A DNA stretch of 41,258 nt, from NCBI GenBank assembly GCA_003599575.1, contig QZKV01000038.1:1-41258 (forward strand), written 5' to 3'. Shown in pieces: positions 31,531 through 41,209 of the stretch; position 1 is the first letter of the stretch; the number at the start of each line of letters is the position of its first letter. The stretch is from Desulfobacteraceae bacterium. Its GTDB lineage: Bacteria > Desulfobacterota > Desulfobacteria > Desulfobacterales > Desulfosarcinaceae. The translations under genes were made by a program, and so were the position numbers. The notes below the pieces were generated by a model that was not told the DNA's origin, made no database searches, and saw only the letters and a program-made list of their open reading frames with translations.

Positions 31531-32805
31531 TCAGAAAAGGGCCAGGGCCGGCAAATAAGTCACCACGATCAGGCAGGCCATCAGCAGCACCAGGTAGGGC
31601 AGGGAGGCCCGGTAAAGCACCCCGACCGGGCGCTCGAACTTCAGGCTGGCGATAAACAGGTTCATGCCCACCGGCGGCGTCGAATATCCGATTTCCAGAT
31701 TGACCAGGAATACGACGCTCAGATGGAAAGGATCGATGCCGTAGCTCAGCGCCACCGGAGCCACGATGGGTACGACAATGACGATGGCCGAAAAGATATC
31801 CATGATGCAGCCCACGACGATAAGCATCAGGTTGAGCCCCGCCAGGAATAGATATTTATTGCGCGTGAATCCAGTGAGCATGTCGATGACCCGATCCGGG
31901 ATGCGGGCATCGACCAGATAGGCCGTGAAACCCAGGGCCATGCCCAGGATGAGGATGATGGCGCCAGTCAGGATGGCGCTTTCCACCATGATGCCCGGCA
32001 ATTGCCGCCGCCAATGGATTTCCCTGAGCAGGAAGCATTCTACCGCGAGAACATAGATCAGGACCACGGCCGATACTTCGGCGATGGTCACAAAGCCGCC
32101 GTAGACTCCTGTCAGAATCAAAAGCACCAGCAGAAAGTCCCAGACCGACGCGCGGCAAGCCGCCTTGACCGCACGCCAGGAAAAATCGGCATGTTGCCTC
32201 AAATCTTTGCGCTGCAGCCGGCGTGCGTGCAGAAAAGCATAGGCGCACAAGACCGCCAGCAGCAGGATGCCCGGCAACAATGTGGCTTTGAATATTCGGG
32301 TGATATCGATTTGAGCCACCACACCATACAAGATGATCGGCAGGCTCGGCGGAAAGAGCAGCCCCAGGCTGCCGCCGGTGGTTAGGAGACCGAGGCTGAA
32401 ACGCTCGTCATAGCGGTTTTTCAGAATCGGGTATAGAACGGCGCCCATGGCGATGATCGTCACACCGCTGGCGCCGGTCATGGCCGTGAAAAATGCACAG
32501 GCGCAGAGGGCTGCGATGGCGCTTCCGCCGGGCAGCCAACCGGCAGCGGCATCCAGAAAGGCCAGCATGCGGTCGGGCATTTTGGATGCGGTCAGTACGA
32601 AACCGGTCATCGTAAACAGCGGCAGCGCCACCAGGATCGGCATAGTGGCGAGACGGTTCATTTCGATCAGGATGATTTGAAGCACTCCCGGGTTGGGATC
32701 CACGGAAAGCCACAAGGCCGTGCCCAATGCACCGATGCTCAGAAACAACGGCAGGCCTAAGAGTGTCAAAAGCACGATGATGCTTATGACCAGAATCAGC
32801 ACCAT
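31531..32805 (-). CDS. dctM: TRAP transporter large permease subunit DctM
   Basis: The 424-residue membrane protein has about 12 hydrophobic segments and DctM landmarks: LGLPLFLSIGALG, ALPLFTMTGFVL, SGVTIIAMGAVLYPIL, GSLGLLFPPSLPIILYGV and the late PVGMNLFIASLKF. It forms the sodium-coupled translocation channel of a tripartite ATP-independent transporter. Its ATG directly follows the dctQ stop (32806), so translation is coupled. With dctQ, dctP and a tatT gene upstream it completes a TRAP operon. The substrate is probably an organic acid or another small molecule but cannot be read from this subunit. Confidence 0.92.
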   Translation of the reverse strand: MVLILVISIIVLLTLLGLPLFLSIGALGTALWLSVDPNPGVLQIILIEMNRLATMPILVALPLFTMTGFVLTASKMPDRMLAFLDAAAGWLPGGSAIAALCACAFFTAMTGASGVTIIAMGAVLYPILKNRYDERFSLGLLTTGGSLGLLFPPSLPIILYGVVAQIDITRIFKATLLPGILLLAVLCAYAFLHARRLQRKDLRQHADFSWRAVKAACRASVWDFLLVLLILTGVYGGFVTIAEVSAVVLIYVLAVECFLLREIHWRRQLPGIMVESAILTGAIILILGMALGFTAYLVDARIPDRVIDMLTGFTRNKYLFLAGLNLMLIVVGCIMDIFSAIVIVVPIVAPVALSYGIDPFHLSVVFLVNLEIGYSTPPVGMNLFIASLKFERPVGVLYRASLPYLVLLMACLIVVTYLPALALF

Positions 32806-33306
32806 TCAGGCGGCATCCTTGAGGGAAGGTATCCGTCCCATCGTGAGGCGCAGGGCGGAACGGAAGAAGACAATCAGAAAAAAGAGGGGTAAACAGACCG
32901 CGCGCCATCCCCAGGCGCCGAAGAGATCGATCTCATTGCACACGAAGAATACCCCCGCATAACATAAAGCGCCGGCCAACAGCATAGCCAACAGGCTTGC
33001 CAGGCGGTCGACCGTAATGCGCCAAGAGGGTGGCAGAGCGCGCAGCAAAACGCCCAGCGTTATGTGGCGCCGGTGTTTGAGGCCCAGGGTGGCGCCCACC
33101 AGGGCCAGCCACAGGACGACCGCGGGCGCTGATTCGAGCAGGAACGAAGAGCCCGTCCGAAGCACATTGCGCGCAAAGACGTTGACGGTGATAGCGGCGA
33201 TCAGCAGCACGTATAGGAATATGGCCAATGCGCGCTCCGTCTTTTCAAGCCGGTCGTCGAGAATCAGCATGTATCGGAATGCAACTGCTCTCTTATCAGT
33301 CGTCAT
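32806..33306 (-). CDS. dctQ: TRAP transporter small permease subunit DctQ
   Basis: The 166-residue protein has four hydrophobic segments; RALAIFLYVLLIAAITVNVFARNVLR, VLWLALVGATLGLKHRRHITLGVLL and a C-terminal helix pair fit DctQ, which stabilises the large permease and helps dock the binding protein. Start 33306 is chosen because it overlaps the end of dctP by 11 bp and gives the normal DctQ length; an in-frame start 36 codons upstream would lie deep in dctP. The ribosome site (GGTGGG) is modest, in keeping with coupled translation. Confidence 0.88.
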   Translation of the reverse strand: MTTDKRAVAFRYMLILDDRLEKTERALAIFLYVLLIAAITVNVFARNVLRTGSSFLLESAPAVVLWLALVGATLGLKHRRHITLGVLLRALPPSWRITVDRLASLLAMLLAGALCYAGVFFVCNEIDLFGAWGWRAVCLPLFFLIVFFRSALRLTMGRIPSLKDAA

Positions 33307-34336
33307 TCTGCCCACCCGTTTCGCCACGCACGTGCTTGGCAATATGCTGCATACGGTCGAAAAGCTCCTGTGGATACATGCCGGGAATACTTTGGGCGTA
33401 TGTTCGGCCTGCATTCCTTTCCAATTCGGCCAGCAGCTGCGACGTGGGCCGGACGACCTGGACGCCCTGGGCCTGCAGCACCGATAATGCTTCGCGATTG
33501 TCGCGTCGCGTTATATCAACCAATTTGCGGCTGTATTTGCGCGCCAGGGCCAGAAGGATGTTTTGGAAAGCGGCAGGCAAGTTCTCCATTGTTCTTTTAT
33601 TCATGATGAGCGCGGCCGTCGCATTGGCGATGGGAAGATCGAGCATGTAATGAATGCGGGCATACCATTGGAATGCTACGGCCGCCAGAGGCGGGGCATA
33701 AAAACTGTCGATCATGCCGGTTTCCAGGCCGGTGTTCACATCGGCGATATGCAGTGGAGTGGTACGGACACCGCAGGTGCTCAAAAACAGCTCGGCGACG
33801 CGATCGCCTTTCCACACCCACATCTTGGCGGACCGAAACGTCTCTGCGCGTGAAATGTCCTTTTCGGAGAATAAATTGACCCAGCCTCCCTCCGTAAAGC
33901 CCAATAGAATGAAGCCTTTTTTTTCAAAAGCATCGGCGAACATGGCGAACATCCGCTCGCGGACGGCATCGATTTCGGCGTCGTTTTTGAGGAACAGCGG
34001 GCTTTCGAGAACGCGGATTTCCGGCAAAATGATGCCCAGCCCGACGCCGGACAAGCCAGCCGCCTGGATTCGGCTGGCCTGCATTTTACGCAGGACATCG
34101 GCTTCATCGCCGCTGACGCCGCCCGCATAGATGACGAAATCCACGCCGCCCTCAGTCTGCTGTCTGACCTCCGCCACCATTTCATGGAGTACATTGACCC
34201 AGGCGCTGCCTTCGGGGGTGACGACGGCGACTTTGATGGTCGTTTTGGCCCCCTGAGCGTTTACGGCCGCCGTCAGCAGGAATGTCCCGGCTAGTAGAAA
34301 ATGAACGATTTTGCCCCGCAGGGCTTCGGTAATCAT
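33296..34336 (-). CDS. dctP: TRAP transporter substrate-binding protein DctP
   Basis: The 346-residue protein has a signal peptide ending AAVNA, then KVAVVTPEGSAWVNVLHEMVAEVRQQTEGGVDFVIYAGGVSGDEADVLRKM-type DctP start, GLGIILPEIRVLESPLF, a WKGD pair in the hinge region and VNTGLETGMIDSFYAPP. The usual conserved Arg contacting a carboxylate is replaced by a Lys/Trp region (AKMWVWKGDRVAEL), typical of DctP branches that pair with TatT. It captures solute in the periplasm for DctQM. AAGGAG lies about 6 nt before ATG. The tatT gene is 131 bp upstream. Confidence 0.88.
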   Translation of the reverse strand: MITEALRGKIVHFLLAGTFLLTAAVNAQGAKTTIKVAVVTPEGSAWVNVLHEMVAEVRQQTEGGVDFVIYAGGVSGDEADVLRKMQASRIQAAGLSGVGLGIILPEIRVLESPLFLKNDAEIDAVRERMFAMFADAFEKKGFILLGFTEGGWVNLFSEKDISRAETFRSAKMWVWKGDRVAELFLSTCGVRTTPLHIADVNTGLETGMIDSFYAPPLAAVAFQWYARIHYMLDLPIANATAALIMNKRTMENLPAAFQNILLALARKYSRKLVDITRRDNREALSVLQAQGVQVVRPTSQLLAELERNAGRTYAQSIPGMYPQELFDRMQHIAKHVRGETGGQNDD

Positions 34337-34467
34337 GATTTCTCCTTGTCTTTCAGCCCTGAGCCGGACTCGCGGTGCCTGTTTTTAAGCCGAGGTGCAG
34401 GACGCCGATAAAAAAATCTCTGTTAACGGATGAACGGATCAGCGGATCGATGAATCCGCGAAATCCG

Positions 34468-35532
34468 CTAGTCGAAAAATTGATCCGCAACGCGCAGGTA
34501 AACGGCGGCCCTGTGGGCCGCGACACTGTCCAGCAAGGCCAGAGGCGCTTGCCGTCGGACTTCGGCGGACAGTTCGGACATGGTCCGGGTGAAGGCCTCC
34601 CGCTGTTGTCCGCGAACCATCATGAACCGGGCTCGATAGAGCTCGCGCAGTCGCACCGGCTGAGGCATGGCCATGCGGTGCTGTTCATAATGCCACTGCG
34701 CCCGCTCCGGATTGCCGCCCATCATGGGGGCGCGTGAGGCATAGTAGACCATCATGACCAGGTGTGCGCTGCCATGATAATAGCCGGGGTCGAGCGCTAT
34801 GACCCGCCGCATGGCGCTTTCCACGCGATTGGCCTGGCCCATGGCGTGCACCGAGTGCAGGTTGTGCTGGATGTACCCGGCCAGATTGAATCCGTACCAG
34901 AACAGGGCCGGCACATCCGCTCTTCCCAGGGAGTCGAAAAAAGAGGCTGCGCCTTGGGCCGTCTTCAGCCGTTCGCGCACATCCGGATGCTTGACCGCCA
35001 GGGCGTTCAACGCATATTCGGCGCCGGTTTGAAAACAGTGCGCCATGCGCTGAGCGATCTTTTCCGTTGAAAGCCCTAAACCGATGGCGGGCGGCTGGTC
35101 GTAACGCAAGGCCTCTTGCTCGGTTTCCAGTACGGCGAAGGCATATCCGCCGTAGAGGCGGGCGATCAGCAACAGCAGTTGAACATTCCGCGGATCGTTG
35201 ATGCTCAAAGCTTCCATCAGTTTGAAGTGGGCGGGGAAGGATTGGGAGAGAAGGTACAGATCGGGTTCCTGTTCGTATGCGGCCTGTCCATCGTAAATGA
35301 TTTGGCCGACTTCACCGATCAACACCCCGCGCGGCGAACAACCGCTCGTGCCGGAAGCGATCCCCACCAGCATCAGCAGCGCCAGTGCCCGCCAGCGATC
35401 ATGCCGGGATCTCAAGCCCGGACCGTCCGCCTGTCTGCGCCCTTGGATGTCTTCCGGAAAAAAGAAATTCAATCGACTGCAGTGGGGACGGAGGAGGCAA
35501 CGGAACCATGCGGTTGACTGAACACAAGCCAT
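34468..35532 (-). CDS. tatT: TRAP transporter TatT component family lipoprotein
   Basis: The 354-residue frame has a hydrophobic segment ALALLMLVGIASG followed by TSGC, a lipobox, then an all-helical TPR-like region (YGGYAFAVLETEQEALRY, LDPGYYHGSAHLVMMVYYASRAPMMGGNPERAQWHYEQH) typical of TatT, a trimeric periplasmic lipoprotein that binds the TRAP solute-binding protein (known from Treponema). dctP is next in the operon. ATG 35532 has a strong GGGAGG site, but puts about 40 residues before the signal segment; an in-frame TTG at 35415 would give a normal lipoprotein start without a clear ribosome site. The Pro/Gly/His motifs of the helical repeats are intact. Confidence 0.82.
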   Translation of the reverse strand: MACVQSTAWFRCLLRPHCSRLNFFFPEDIQGRRQADGPGLRSRHDRWRALALLMLVGIASGTSGCSPRGVLIGEVGQIIYDGQAAYEQEPDLYLLSQSFPAHFKLMEALSINDPRNVQLLLLIARLYGGYAFAVLETEQEALRYDQPPAIGLGLSTEKIAQRMAHCFQTGAEYALNALAVKHPDVRERLKTAQGAASFFDSLGRADVPALFWYGFNLAGYIQHNLHSVHAMGQANRVESAMRRVIALDPGYYHGSAHLVMMVYYASRAPMMGGNPERAQWHYEQHRMAMPQPVRLRELYRARFMMVRGQQREAFTRTMSELSAEVRRQAPLALLDSVAAHRAAVYLRVADQFFD

Positions 35533-35986
35533 GCGCTTGACCTCCCAATGGTTTGCGAAGCAGACTTTGGACGATCGGAGAAATGGATTGGTGTTCTTCA
35601 AGGCAACCCGGGGAATTCATACATGAGATCGATTCCGAGGACAAGTCTTTTATGTCAAAAATACATAGACAAGCGCCTGTTTTTCGATTAGAAAAGAAAA
35701 TGCCCCCTCAAGCTACAGAGGCAGTCCGTGCCTCCCTGTCCTACTCTAGCGTAATGCAGCTGCGGCTTGCCGGCTAAGTGATTCCGAAGTAATTCCAAGA
35801 TCAACCTTGATGGTTTCGTAAAATTCAATTTTATCATGAAGAGCAGGAAGATCATGAAGAATAGAAAAACATGCCATTATTCAGGTTTAGAACTTCATAT
35901 GTTCTGCATGGTTTTTATTTAAAATTACGTTCTGGCGACTTTTTCATGAGTTTACCGGCCTTTTAATGCTGTTCAAGGAGAAACTT
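35533..35986. promoter_or_regulatory. Divergent intergenic region between tatT and the LVIVD gene
   Basis: About 450 bp without a supported gene. The right third (about 35800-35960) is AT-rich and likely holds the promoter of the rightward gene, whose ATG follows AAGGAG by 6 nt. A palindrome-poor GC-rich left part would carry the TRAP promoter. No clear -35/-10 pair stands out. Confidence 0.4.
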
Positions 35987-38098
35987 ATGCGAAAAGCTAT
36001 GCGCTGGGTTGCAGCAGTCGCTGTAGTAATGTTGAGTCATCAAGCCTATGGCGCGCCGGCCCTGAAAAGCGGCGACCGCTGGCCGCACCATGCGCCGCGG
36101 GCAGCAGCAGTCGGCGGAGGGCATGTGTTTTTTGGCCGGGGCAATGTGCTGACTGTTCTGGACAACGATCTGGGTCATTTAGGAAGCATCGATCTGCAAA
36201 GCGAGATATTGGGTATCTTTTATGCGGCCGACACGCTCTATGTCGCTTCGGGTGCAAACGGCTTGAAAATCGTCGACGTCTCCACGCCGGCTGCACCCGT
36301 GCTGGCGGGAAATCCTTATATGCCGGAAGACAATTCGGGAATTTCAAGCATCTTTGTTTCCGGGAAATTTGCCTACACCACGAGCCTTACCAATATTTTT
36401 ACGGTTTTGGACGTAAGCGATCCCGCTGCCCCGGTGAAAGCCGGCAGTACAACCCTTTCAGGGTTGCTGGTTTCTGCGGCCAGTCTCTTTGTATCGGGTA
36501 CTACCGCGGCGGTGGCCGATCAAGTCAACGGCCTTCACCTGCTCGCTATTTCCGATCCTGCTGCTCCGCTGCGCACGGCCATCGTTCCCCTGCCCGGTGC
36601 TTCGGAAGTTTTCACGGCCGGCAATTATGCCTATGTGACCTCCGCAGGCGCCGGGATGGGCATCGTGGACATCTCCGACCCGGCCGAGCCCGCCCAACTG
36701 GGCAGCTATGCACCGGAAAACGCAAAATTTCTTGGCATCAGTGTGGCGGGCGACAGCGCTTTTGTGGCCGATGAGAACAACGGTCTGCTCGAAGTGAATG
36801 TCGGCGACAAGAACAACCCGTCCCTGATCCGGCTTTTCGCAGGCACCCGCGGTGCATACAGTGTGGCTCATAGCGGCAGCGATATTTTTGTCTGCGACTT
36901 TGCGCTAGGGCTGCAAAAAATCGGTTCCGGCACCTACAATCCGCCTGGCGACGCCCGGGATCTTTTCATTGATGCGGAGTACTATCTTTATGTCCTGGAC
37001 GACACCTCAGGCGCGGGTGACGATCAGGAAGGGCTGCGCATCTTCGACGTCTTTAATATAGGCAATTTCGTTTTCAAAGGCTTTGTCGCCACACCGGGAA
37101 AGGCCCGCTCGGTCACTGTGGTGAGGGGTGCGGCTGGAACTCCTTCCTACGCCTACGTGGCCGACGGAGAGAGCGGTTTGCAGATCGTTGATGTCAGCGA
37201 CCAGACCGCTCCGGTCATTGTCGGGAGCCTGGATACCTCAGGGACGGCAAACGATGTCCAGGTATCCGGAAACTACGCCTATGTGGCCGATGGAGAAGCC
37301 GGCCTGAAGGTCATCGACATTTCAGACAGAGTTCACCCGCAGTTGGCAGGCTCTTTCGAAACCGGCGGAACGGCGTTCGCCATTGTAGTGGCCGGCGACC
37401 TGGTCTATGTGGCCGATGGCGGCCGGGGGCTTCACATCATCGATGTGGCAGCCAAGGAGAATCCGCTCTCGGTCGGGTTCCTGGATACTGATGGAACCGC
37501 TTATGATGTTCGGATTTCGGGACCATACGCGTATGTAGCGGATGGGGCCGAAGGGCTCGTGATCATCGATGTCGCCACCCCGGCCGCTCCGTCGCGCACC
37601 GGCGGCTACAATACGGGCGGGATGGCCTTGGGGGTAAGCATCTCCGGCAACTACGTTCGGATTGCGGACGGGACCGGCGGGCTGGTGACCCTGGACGTCT
37701 CCGATCCCGCCGCGCCGGTCCAGGTGGATGCCTGGTCGACGGGAACGAACGGCAATGCGCTCAATGTCGCTTCGATCGATGAATATGTCTTCGTCGCCGA
37801 AAACCTTGCCGGCGCAGCCGTCTACCAACTGTCGGACGAGACACCTTTTGAACCGAAGCCTTTCGATCCTCCCGGTGACAGCGCCGGCTGTTTTATCATG
37901 GCCGCCGCAGTAAGGGAGCCGCGCCTGGACAGATGCCTCGGCCCTGTCTGCGCGATGCGGTTCGGTCCGTTCTTCGGTCGATGGAACGCGCATGTTTCAG
38001 GATCGCGATATTTTCACCCACTCGAGAAAAGCAGCCTTCTCCACAGGGGCGGCGGAGAAGGCTTCAAGCAGATGCGTCATTTTACTGCAACGGAATAA
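35987..38098 (+). CDS. Secreted LVIVD-repeat beta-propeller protein
   Basis: The 703-residue protein has a signal peptide (MRKAMRWVAAVAVVMLSHQAYGA) and about 13 LVIVD repeats of the form GNYAYVADGEAGLKVIDISDPAAPxxxGS. These form surface or periplasmic beta-propellers of mostly unknown role. A GCFIMAAA segment (Cys635) resembles the start of the CFIATAAYGS C-terminal domain common in deltaproteobacterial surface proteins, but the following residues do not fit and the frame may be disturbed there. Start 35987 is chosen for its AAGGAG site; ATG 35966 lacks one. Stand-alone gene. Repeat-to-repeat similarity is high, so recombination between repeats is possible. Confidence 0.82.
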   Translation: MRKAMRWVAAVAVVMLSHQAYGAPALKSGDRWPHHAPRAAAVGGGHVFFGRGNVLTVLDNDLGHLGSIDLQSEILGIFYAADTLYVASGANGLKIVDVSTPAAPVLAGNPYMPEDNSGISSIFVSGKFAYTTSLTNIFTVLDVSDPAAPVKAGSTTLSGLLVSAASLFVSGTTAAVADQVNGLHLLAISDPAAPLRTAIVPLPGASEVFTAGNYAYVTSAGAGMGIVDISDPAEPAQLGSYAPENAKFLGISVAGDSAFVADENNGLLEVNVGDKNNPSLIRLFAGTRGAYSVAHSGSDIFVCDFALGLQKIGSGTYNPPGDARDLFIDAEYYLYVLDDTSGAGDDQEGLRIFDVFNIGNFVFKGFVATPGKARSVTVVRGAAGTPSYAYVADGESGLQIVDVSDQTAPVIVGSLDTSGTANDVQVSGNYAYVADGEAGLKVIDISDRVHPQLAGSFETGGTAFAIVVAGDLVYVADGGRGLHIIDVAAKENPLSVGFLDTDGTAYDVRISGPYAYVADGAEGLVIIDVATPAAPSRTGGYNTGGMALGVSISGNYVRIADGTGGLVTLDVSDPAAPVQVDAWSTGTNGNALNVASIDEYVFVAENLAGAAVYQLSDETPFEPKPFDPPGDSAGCFIMAAAVREPRLDRCLGPVCAMRFGPFFGRWNAHVSGSRYFHPLEKSSLLHRGGGEGFKQMRHFTATE

Positions 38099-38429
38099 TA
38101 GCGGATCTTTCTCATCGGCATGACCTGATCGCTGGTGTGGATTTCATCCATAATGTACCTATCGCTGTGCCGGGCAAAGGCCCTCGCGATTTTGCCGCTC
38201 CCCATCAACAAAAACTCAACTTTTCGCCGATCGGGGCAATATAAAGATCAGCATGCCCGCCGGGAAACCCGATCCGGTGACCCTCTCCGGCACGGGGCGC
38301 AAGCGGCTCAACCGGGTCCCCGTCCCGACCATGCGAGCCGGCCTTGGGCTGCGTAAGGGTGGGGAAATAGATGGATGGATGCGGCGGACCACGCAGATCC
38401 GGATGCAGAGCGAATCAGGTGAATCGATT

Positions 38430-40544
38430 ATGATTTTCCAAGGCGATTTAAGCAAATATCATCCCGCCGACGCGCTCATGTTCCTTTCCCAGTTGAGTTT
38501 GAACGGCGTCTTGTCGGTGGCCCATGATCAACAGATCCTGACGCTCAGCTTTAATGCCGGGCATCTGCTCGATGCGCAATCGGCCGCCGGCGACGAAAAA
38601 ATCCTGCAGGCCCTGCTTTTCCACAAGGTGGTGACACGCGCCCAGGAGGCCCAAATCCGGCAGATCCGTTCCGAAACAGGCATGCCGGTGCGTCAGGTTC
38701 TGGGCGAACTGGATCTGTTCCCCTTGGCGCATATCAAAAAAGGTTTGGAAATTGGCATCAGCGAGGTGATGCTGGAGCTGTTTTTGCTCGAAACCGGGCA
38801 GTTTCATTTTACCGACACACCGGTTGAATCGGATTCGGCCGGCATCAAGCTGGATACCGGTGCCGTCGCCATCAAGGTGTTGTCCCATGCCGATGAATTC
38901 CGCAGCCTTGAGAAATCGATGATTTCACTCGAACGCAAAATCGAGCTGAATGCGCCCGCCGATCAGCTTGCCTCACTCTCCCTCGAAGAGCGTACCCTGG
39001 CCCGTTTGGCTGCTGAGGCGCCGACCGTCCGCCAGCTCATCGCCCGGGCACCTTTTTACAGCCATAAAGCCCTGCAAATCGCTGAAAAGCTTATTGCCGC
39101 CGAAAACTTCCGCCTGATGCCTTTGCCCGAGGGGCACAGCGCCGCGACGCCTGCTTCGGCACCCCTCATCGATCCCCTCTTCGGGGCCTACAAGCAGGCT
39201 TTCAAGATGCTGATACGAACCGCCGAGGTGGTCAAGAAAGTAGAGGCGGTGATCGGCTTCTGCAAAAACTTCTATGACGGCATCCTGATCCTTACGGCCC
39301 GAGGGCAGCAAATCGTCCACTGCAAAGCCATCACCATTGAAAGAGGCCGAAGCATTCGCCAACGCTCATTCAAAGGCAACATCGGCGCCATCGATCAGGA
39401 CCCGGTGTTCCAGACGGTTCACAAAACGGGTATCGGTTTTTTCGGCAAGACCTTCCCCTCGTCGATCATTGACCGGGTGGCCCAGACACCGCCGGCCGGC
39501 GAATGTGCCTTGCTTCCCATTCTGAATCAGCCCCAGATAACGATGTTCTTCTATGTTTTTACCGGTGCGCAGTATGGCGGATTGTCCCCCCATCACTATC
39601 TGGAACTGCTGTCCTGGCTGATCACCCCGGCCGACAAGGTTTTTTCGCCAGCAGAACCCATTGAAACACACGCTGCGCAGCACGATTCCGCTGCCGCACC
39701 TCAGGGAGCCATAGCGCAACTGGTCGCCAGAATTGAAGAGCTGCCGCCGTTGCCTTCCACGGCATCCAGATCATTGCAGCTGCTTTCGGACCCCGAAACG
39801 CCCATGGAATCGGTTGAAAAGACCATTGCCCAGGACCAGGCGCTTGTGGCCAAAATCATCAAGGTCAGCAACTCGGCCCTTTACGGCGGATTTCAGAAAG
39901 TCAACTCACTGCGCCATGCCCTCACCCGGTTGGGTGCCAAAACGACCAAGAGCTTGATCCTGGCCGCCTCGGCGCGCAGCTACTTTTTCAAGGAACGCAA
40001 AGGGATGAAGGTGTGGGGACCGCTTTTATGGCAACATTCGGTCGAGTGCGGTTTGGCAGCGCGACGTATCGCGGCCGCCTGCCGCTATGAAGATCCCGAG
40101 CAGGCATTCATCGGGGGCATCATGCATGACATCGGCAAACTGGCCATTCTCATGCTCGATGACAAAAGGTATCAGGAGATCCAAAGGCTCAAGGCGACCG
40201 AGAAGAAATCGGATCTGGCGGCTGAAACAGAGATCCTGGGGTCAAGCCATACCGAGCTCGGACGCCTGCTCATGGAAAAATGGCGCATGCCTGAAGCCAT
40301 CCAGGCGTGCACCGAATTTCATCACAATCCCGGCGAGGCCGGCAGGCACGCCGACTTAAGCGCCATCGTGGCCTATGCAAACCACCTCAGTCATTTGATG
40401 GGAAGCCATCCCCAGCCCGAACTGCAGGAAGACCAACTCCTGGTTCAGGATCTGATGCGAACCACCTACATGTCATCCGAGCAAAACGCCCTGCTCCTGG
40501 AGGCGTTGCGCGCCGATTTTCAGAACACCGAGATGATGGACTGA
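38430..40544 (+). CDS. DUF4388 (PATAN)-HDOD signalling protein
   Basis: The 704-residue protein starts with a DUF4388/PATAN domain (MIFQGDLSKYHPADALMFLSQLSLNGVLSV, about 1-110), followed by a second helical part to about 240 and a region of about 150 residues I do not recognise. The last 275 residues form an HDOD domain (IEELPPLPSTASRSLQLLSDPETPMESV, SNSALYGGFQKVNSLRHALTRLG, GGIMHDIGKLAILM). HDOD proteins regulate signalling and motility; catalytic activity is usually absent. Start 38430 is preferred since the domain begins there; longer in-frame starts at 38403 and 38253 add low-complexity residues. PATAN often pairs with two-component systems in deltaproteobacteria. Monocistronic as far as can be seen. 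Confidence 0.85.
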   Translation: MIFQGDLSKYHPADALMFLSQLSLNGVLSVAHDQQILTLSFNAGHLLDAQSAAGDEKILQALLFHKVVTRAQEAQIRQIRSETGMPVRQVLGELDLFPLAHIKKGLEIGISEVMLELFLLETGQFHFTDTPVESDSAGIKLDTGAVAIKVLSHADEFRSLEKSMISLERKIELNAPADQLASLSLEERTLARLAAEAPTVRQLIARAPFYSHKALQIAEKLIAAENFRLMPLPEGHSAATPASAPLIDPLFGAYKQAFKMLIRTAEVVKKVEAVIGFCKNFYDGILILTARGQQIVHCKAITIERGRSIRQRSFKGNIGAIDQDPVFQTVHKTGIGFFGKTFPSSIIDRVAQTPPAGECALLPILNQPQITMFFYVFTGAQYGGLSPHHYLELLSWLITPADKVFSPAEPIETHAAQHDSAAAPQGAIAQLVARIEELPPLPSTASRSLQLLSDPETPMESVEKTIAQDQALVAKIIKVSNSALYGGFQKVNSLRHALTRLGAKTTKSLILAASARSYFFKERKGMKVWGPLLWQHSVECGLAARRIAAACRYEDPEQAFIGGIMHDIGKLAILMLDDKRYQEIQRLKATEKKSDLAAETEILGSSHTELGRLLMEKWRMPEAIQACTEFHHNPGEAGRHADLSAIVAYANHLSHLMGSHPQPELQEDQLLVQDLMRTTYMSSEQNALLLEALRADFQNTEMMD

Positions 40545-40871
40545 CGGCCTTTAAATCCTTTCACCCCGCCGCGGTTTGAATCGCCTCCCGGCAGAAACAG
40601 CACGAGGGGTAAAAAGGCCTCTTCAACCGCAGTTCTGGTCGAACAGAATGCAGCCAAGGTCAACGTGGCCGGCCGGACGACCGCTCGACTGCAGCGGGAA
40701 TTGCCGCCCCTTCAAGCCCGGCATCGGCATCACGGGCCCGGCCAACCAAAGTTCAAGCAAGATCAGGGCGTTTCTGCAGGAAAATACATTGAGTCGCCCA
40801 TTTATGCGCAATGCACCCGCAAATATCTTTTTCCCGCAGTCGCAGGTATTCAGAACGAGGAGGAAAGGATA
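40545..40871. other. Intergenic region, no supported gene
   Basis: About 330 bp between the HDOD gene and the small zinc-ribbon gene. Open frames lack ribosome sites. GGCCTTT (40546-40552) and AAAGGCC (40613-40619) form a long-range inverted repeat just after the HDOD stop. Confidence 0.5.
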
Positions 40872-41033
40872 ATGGCCATGAAATGCCCTTTGTGCCAACA
40901 GGAAATCGTCCGCCACCCGGATGTCTCTCCGGACGCCCGCTGCACGATCTGCGAGCGGGAGCTATCTTTGAAAGAAGATCGGTCGAGCGGTGAAGACCGA
41001 CCGAAATCGCCGCATGGCTTTCCGGCACCCTAA
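40872..41033 (+). CDS. Small zinc-ribbon protein
   Basis: A 53-residue frame reads MAMKCPLCQQEIVRHPD, then RCTICERELSLKE and a polar tail. Cys5, Cys8, Cys24 and Cys27 form two CxxC knuckles, a zinc ribbon. AGGAGG lies 8 nt before ATG, so the gene is credible despite its size; an upstream in-frame start at 40665 has no support. Such proteins often bind RNA, DNA or a protein partner. No specific role is inferred. Confidence 0.65.
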   Translation: MAMKCPLCQQEIVRHPDVSPDARCTICERELSLKEDRSSGEDRPKSPHGFPAP

Positions 41034-41106
41034 AGCAGAACTGAGATCCTCCAGGACCTGAAGGGAAGAGGGGGATCGCCCGGGCTGCCGCGCCCCATGC
41101 TTTCTG

Positions 41107-41136
41107 CCGCCGTCCTGCTTGCATGGGGGACGGCGG
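41107..41136. terminator. Hairpin after the zinc-ribbon gene
   Basis: CCGCCGTCC (41107-41115) pairs with GGACGGCGG (41128-41136). It lies 75 bp after the stop of the zinc-ribbon gene and may end its transcript, although no T-run follows. Confidence 0.45.
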
Positions 41137-41181
41137 ATGCCCGGCGGCACGGGAAAACAAGGGCGGCAGTTTGGTCCTGCC

Positions 41182-41209
41182 TTGACATGAACCCATCCGA
41201 TGATAACTT
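41182..41209 (+). promoter_or_regulatory. Possible sigma70 promoter near the right edge
   Basis: TTGACA (41182-41187) and TAACTT (41204-41209) are 16 nt apart; a TATAAT at 41243-41248 lacks a good -35. They may drive a gene starting beyond the window. Confidence 0.3.
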
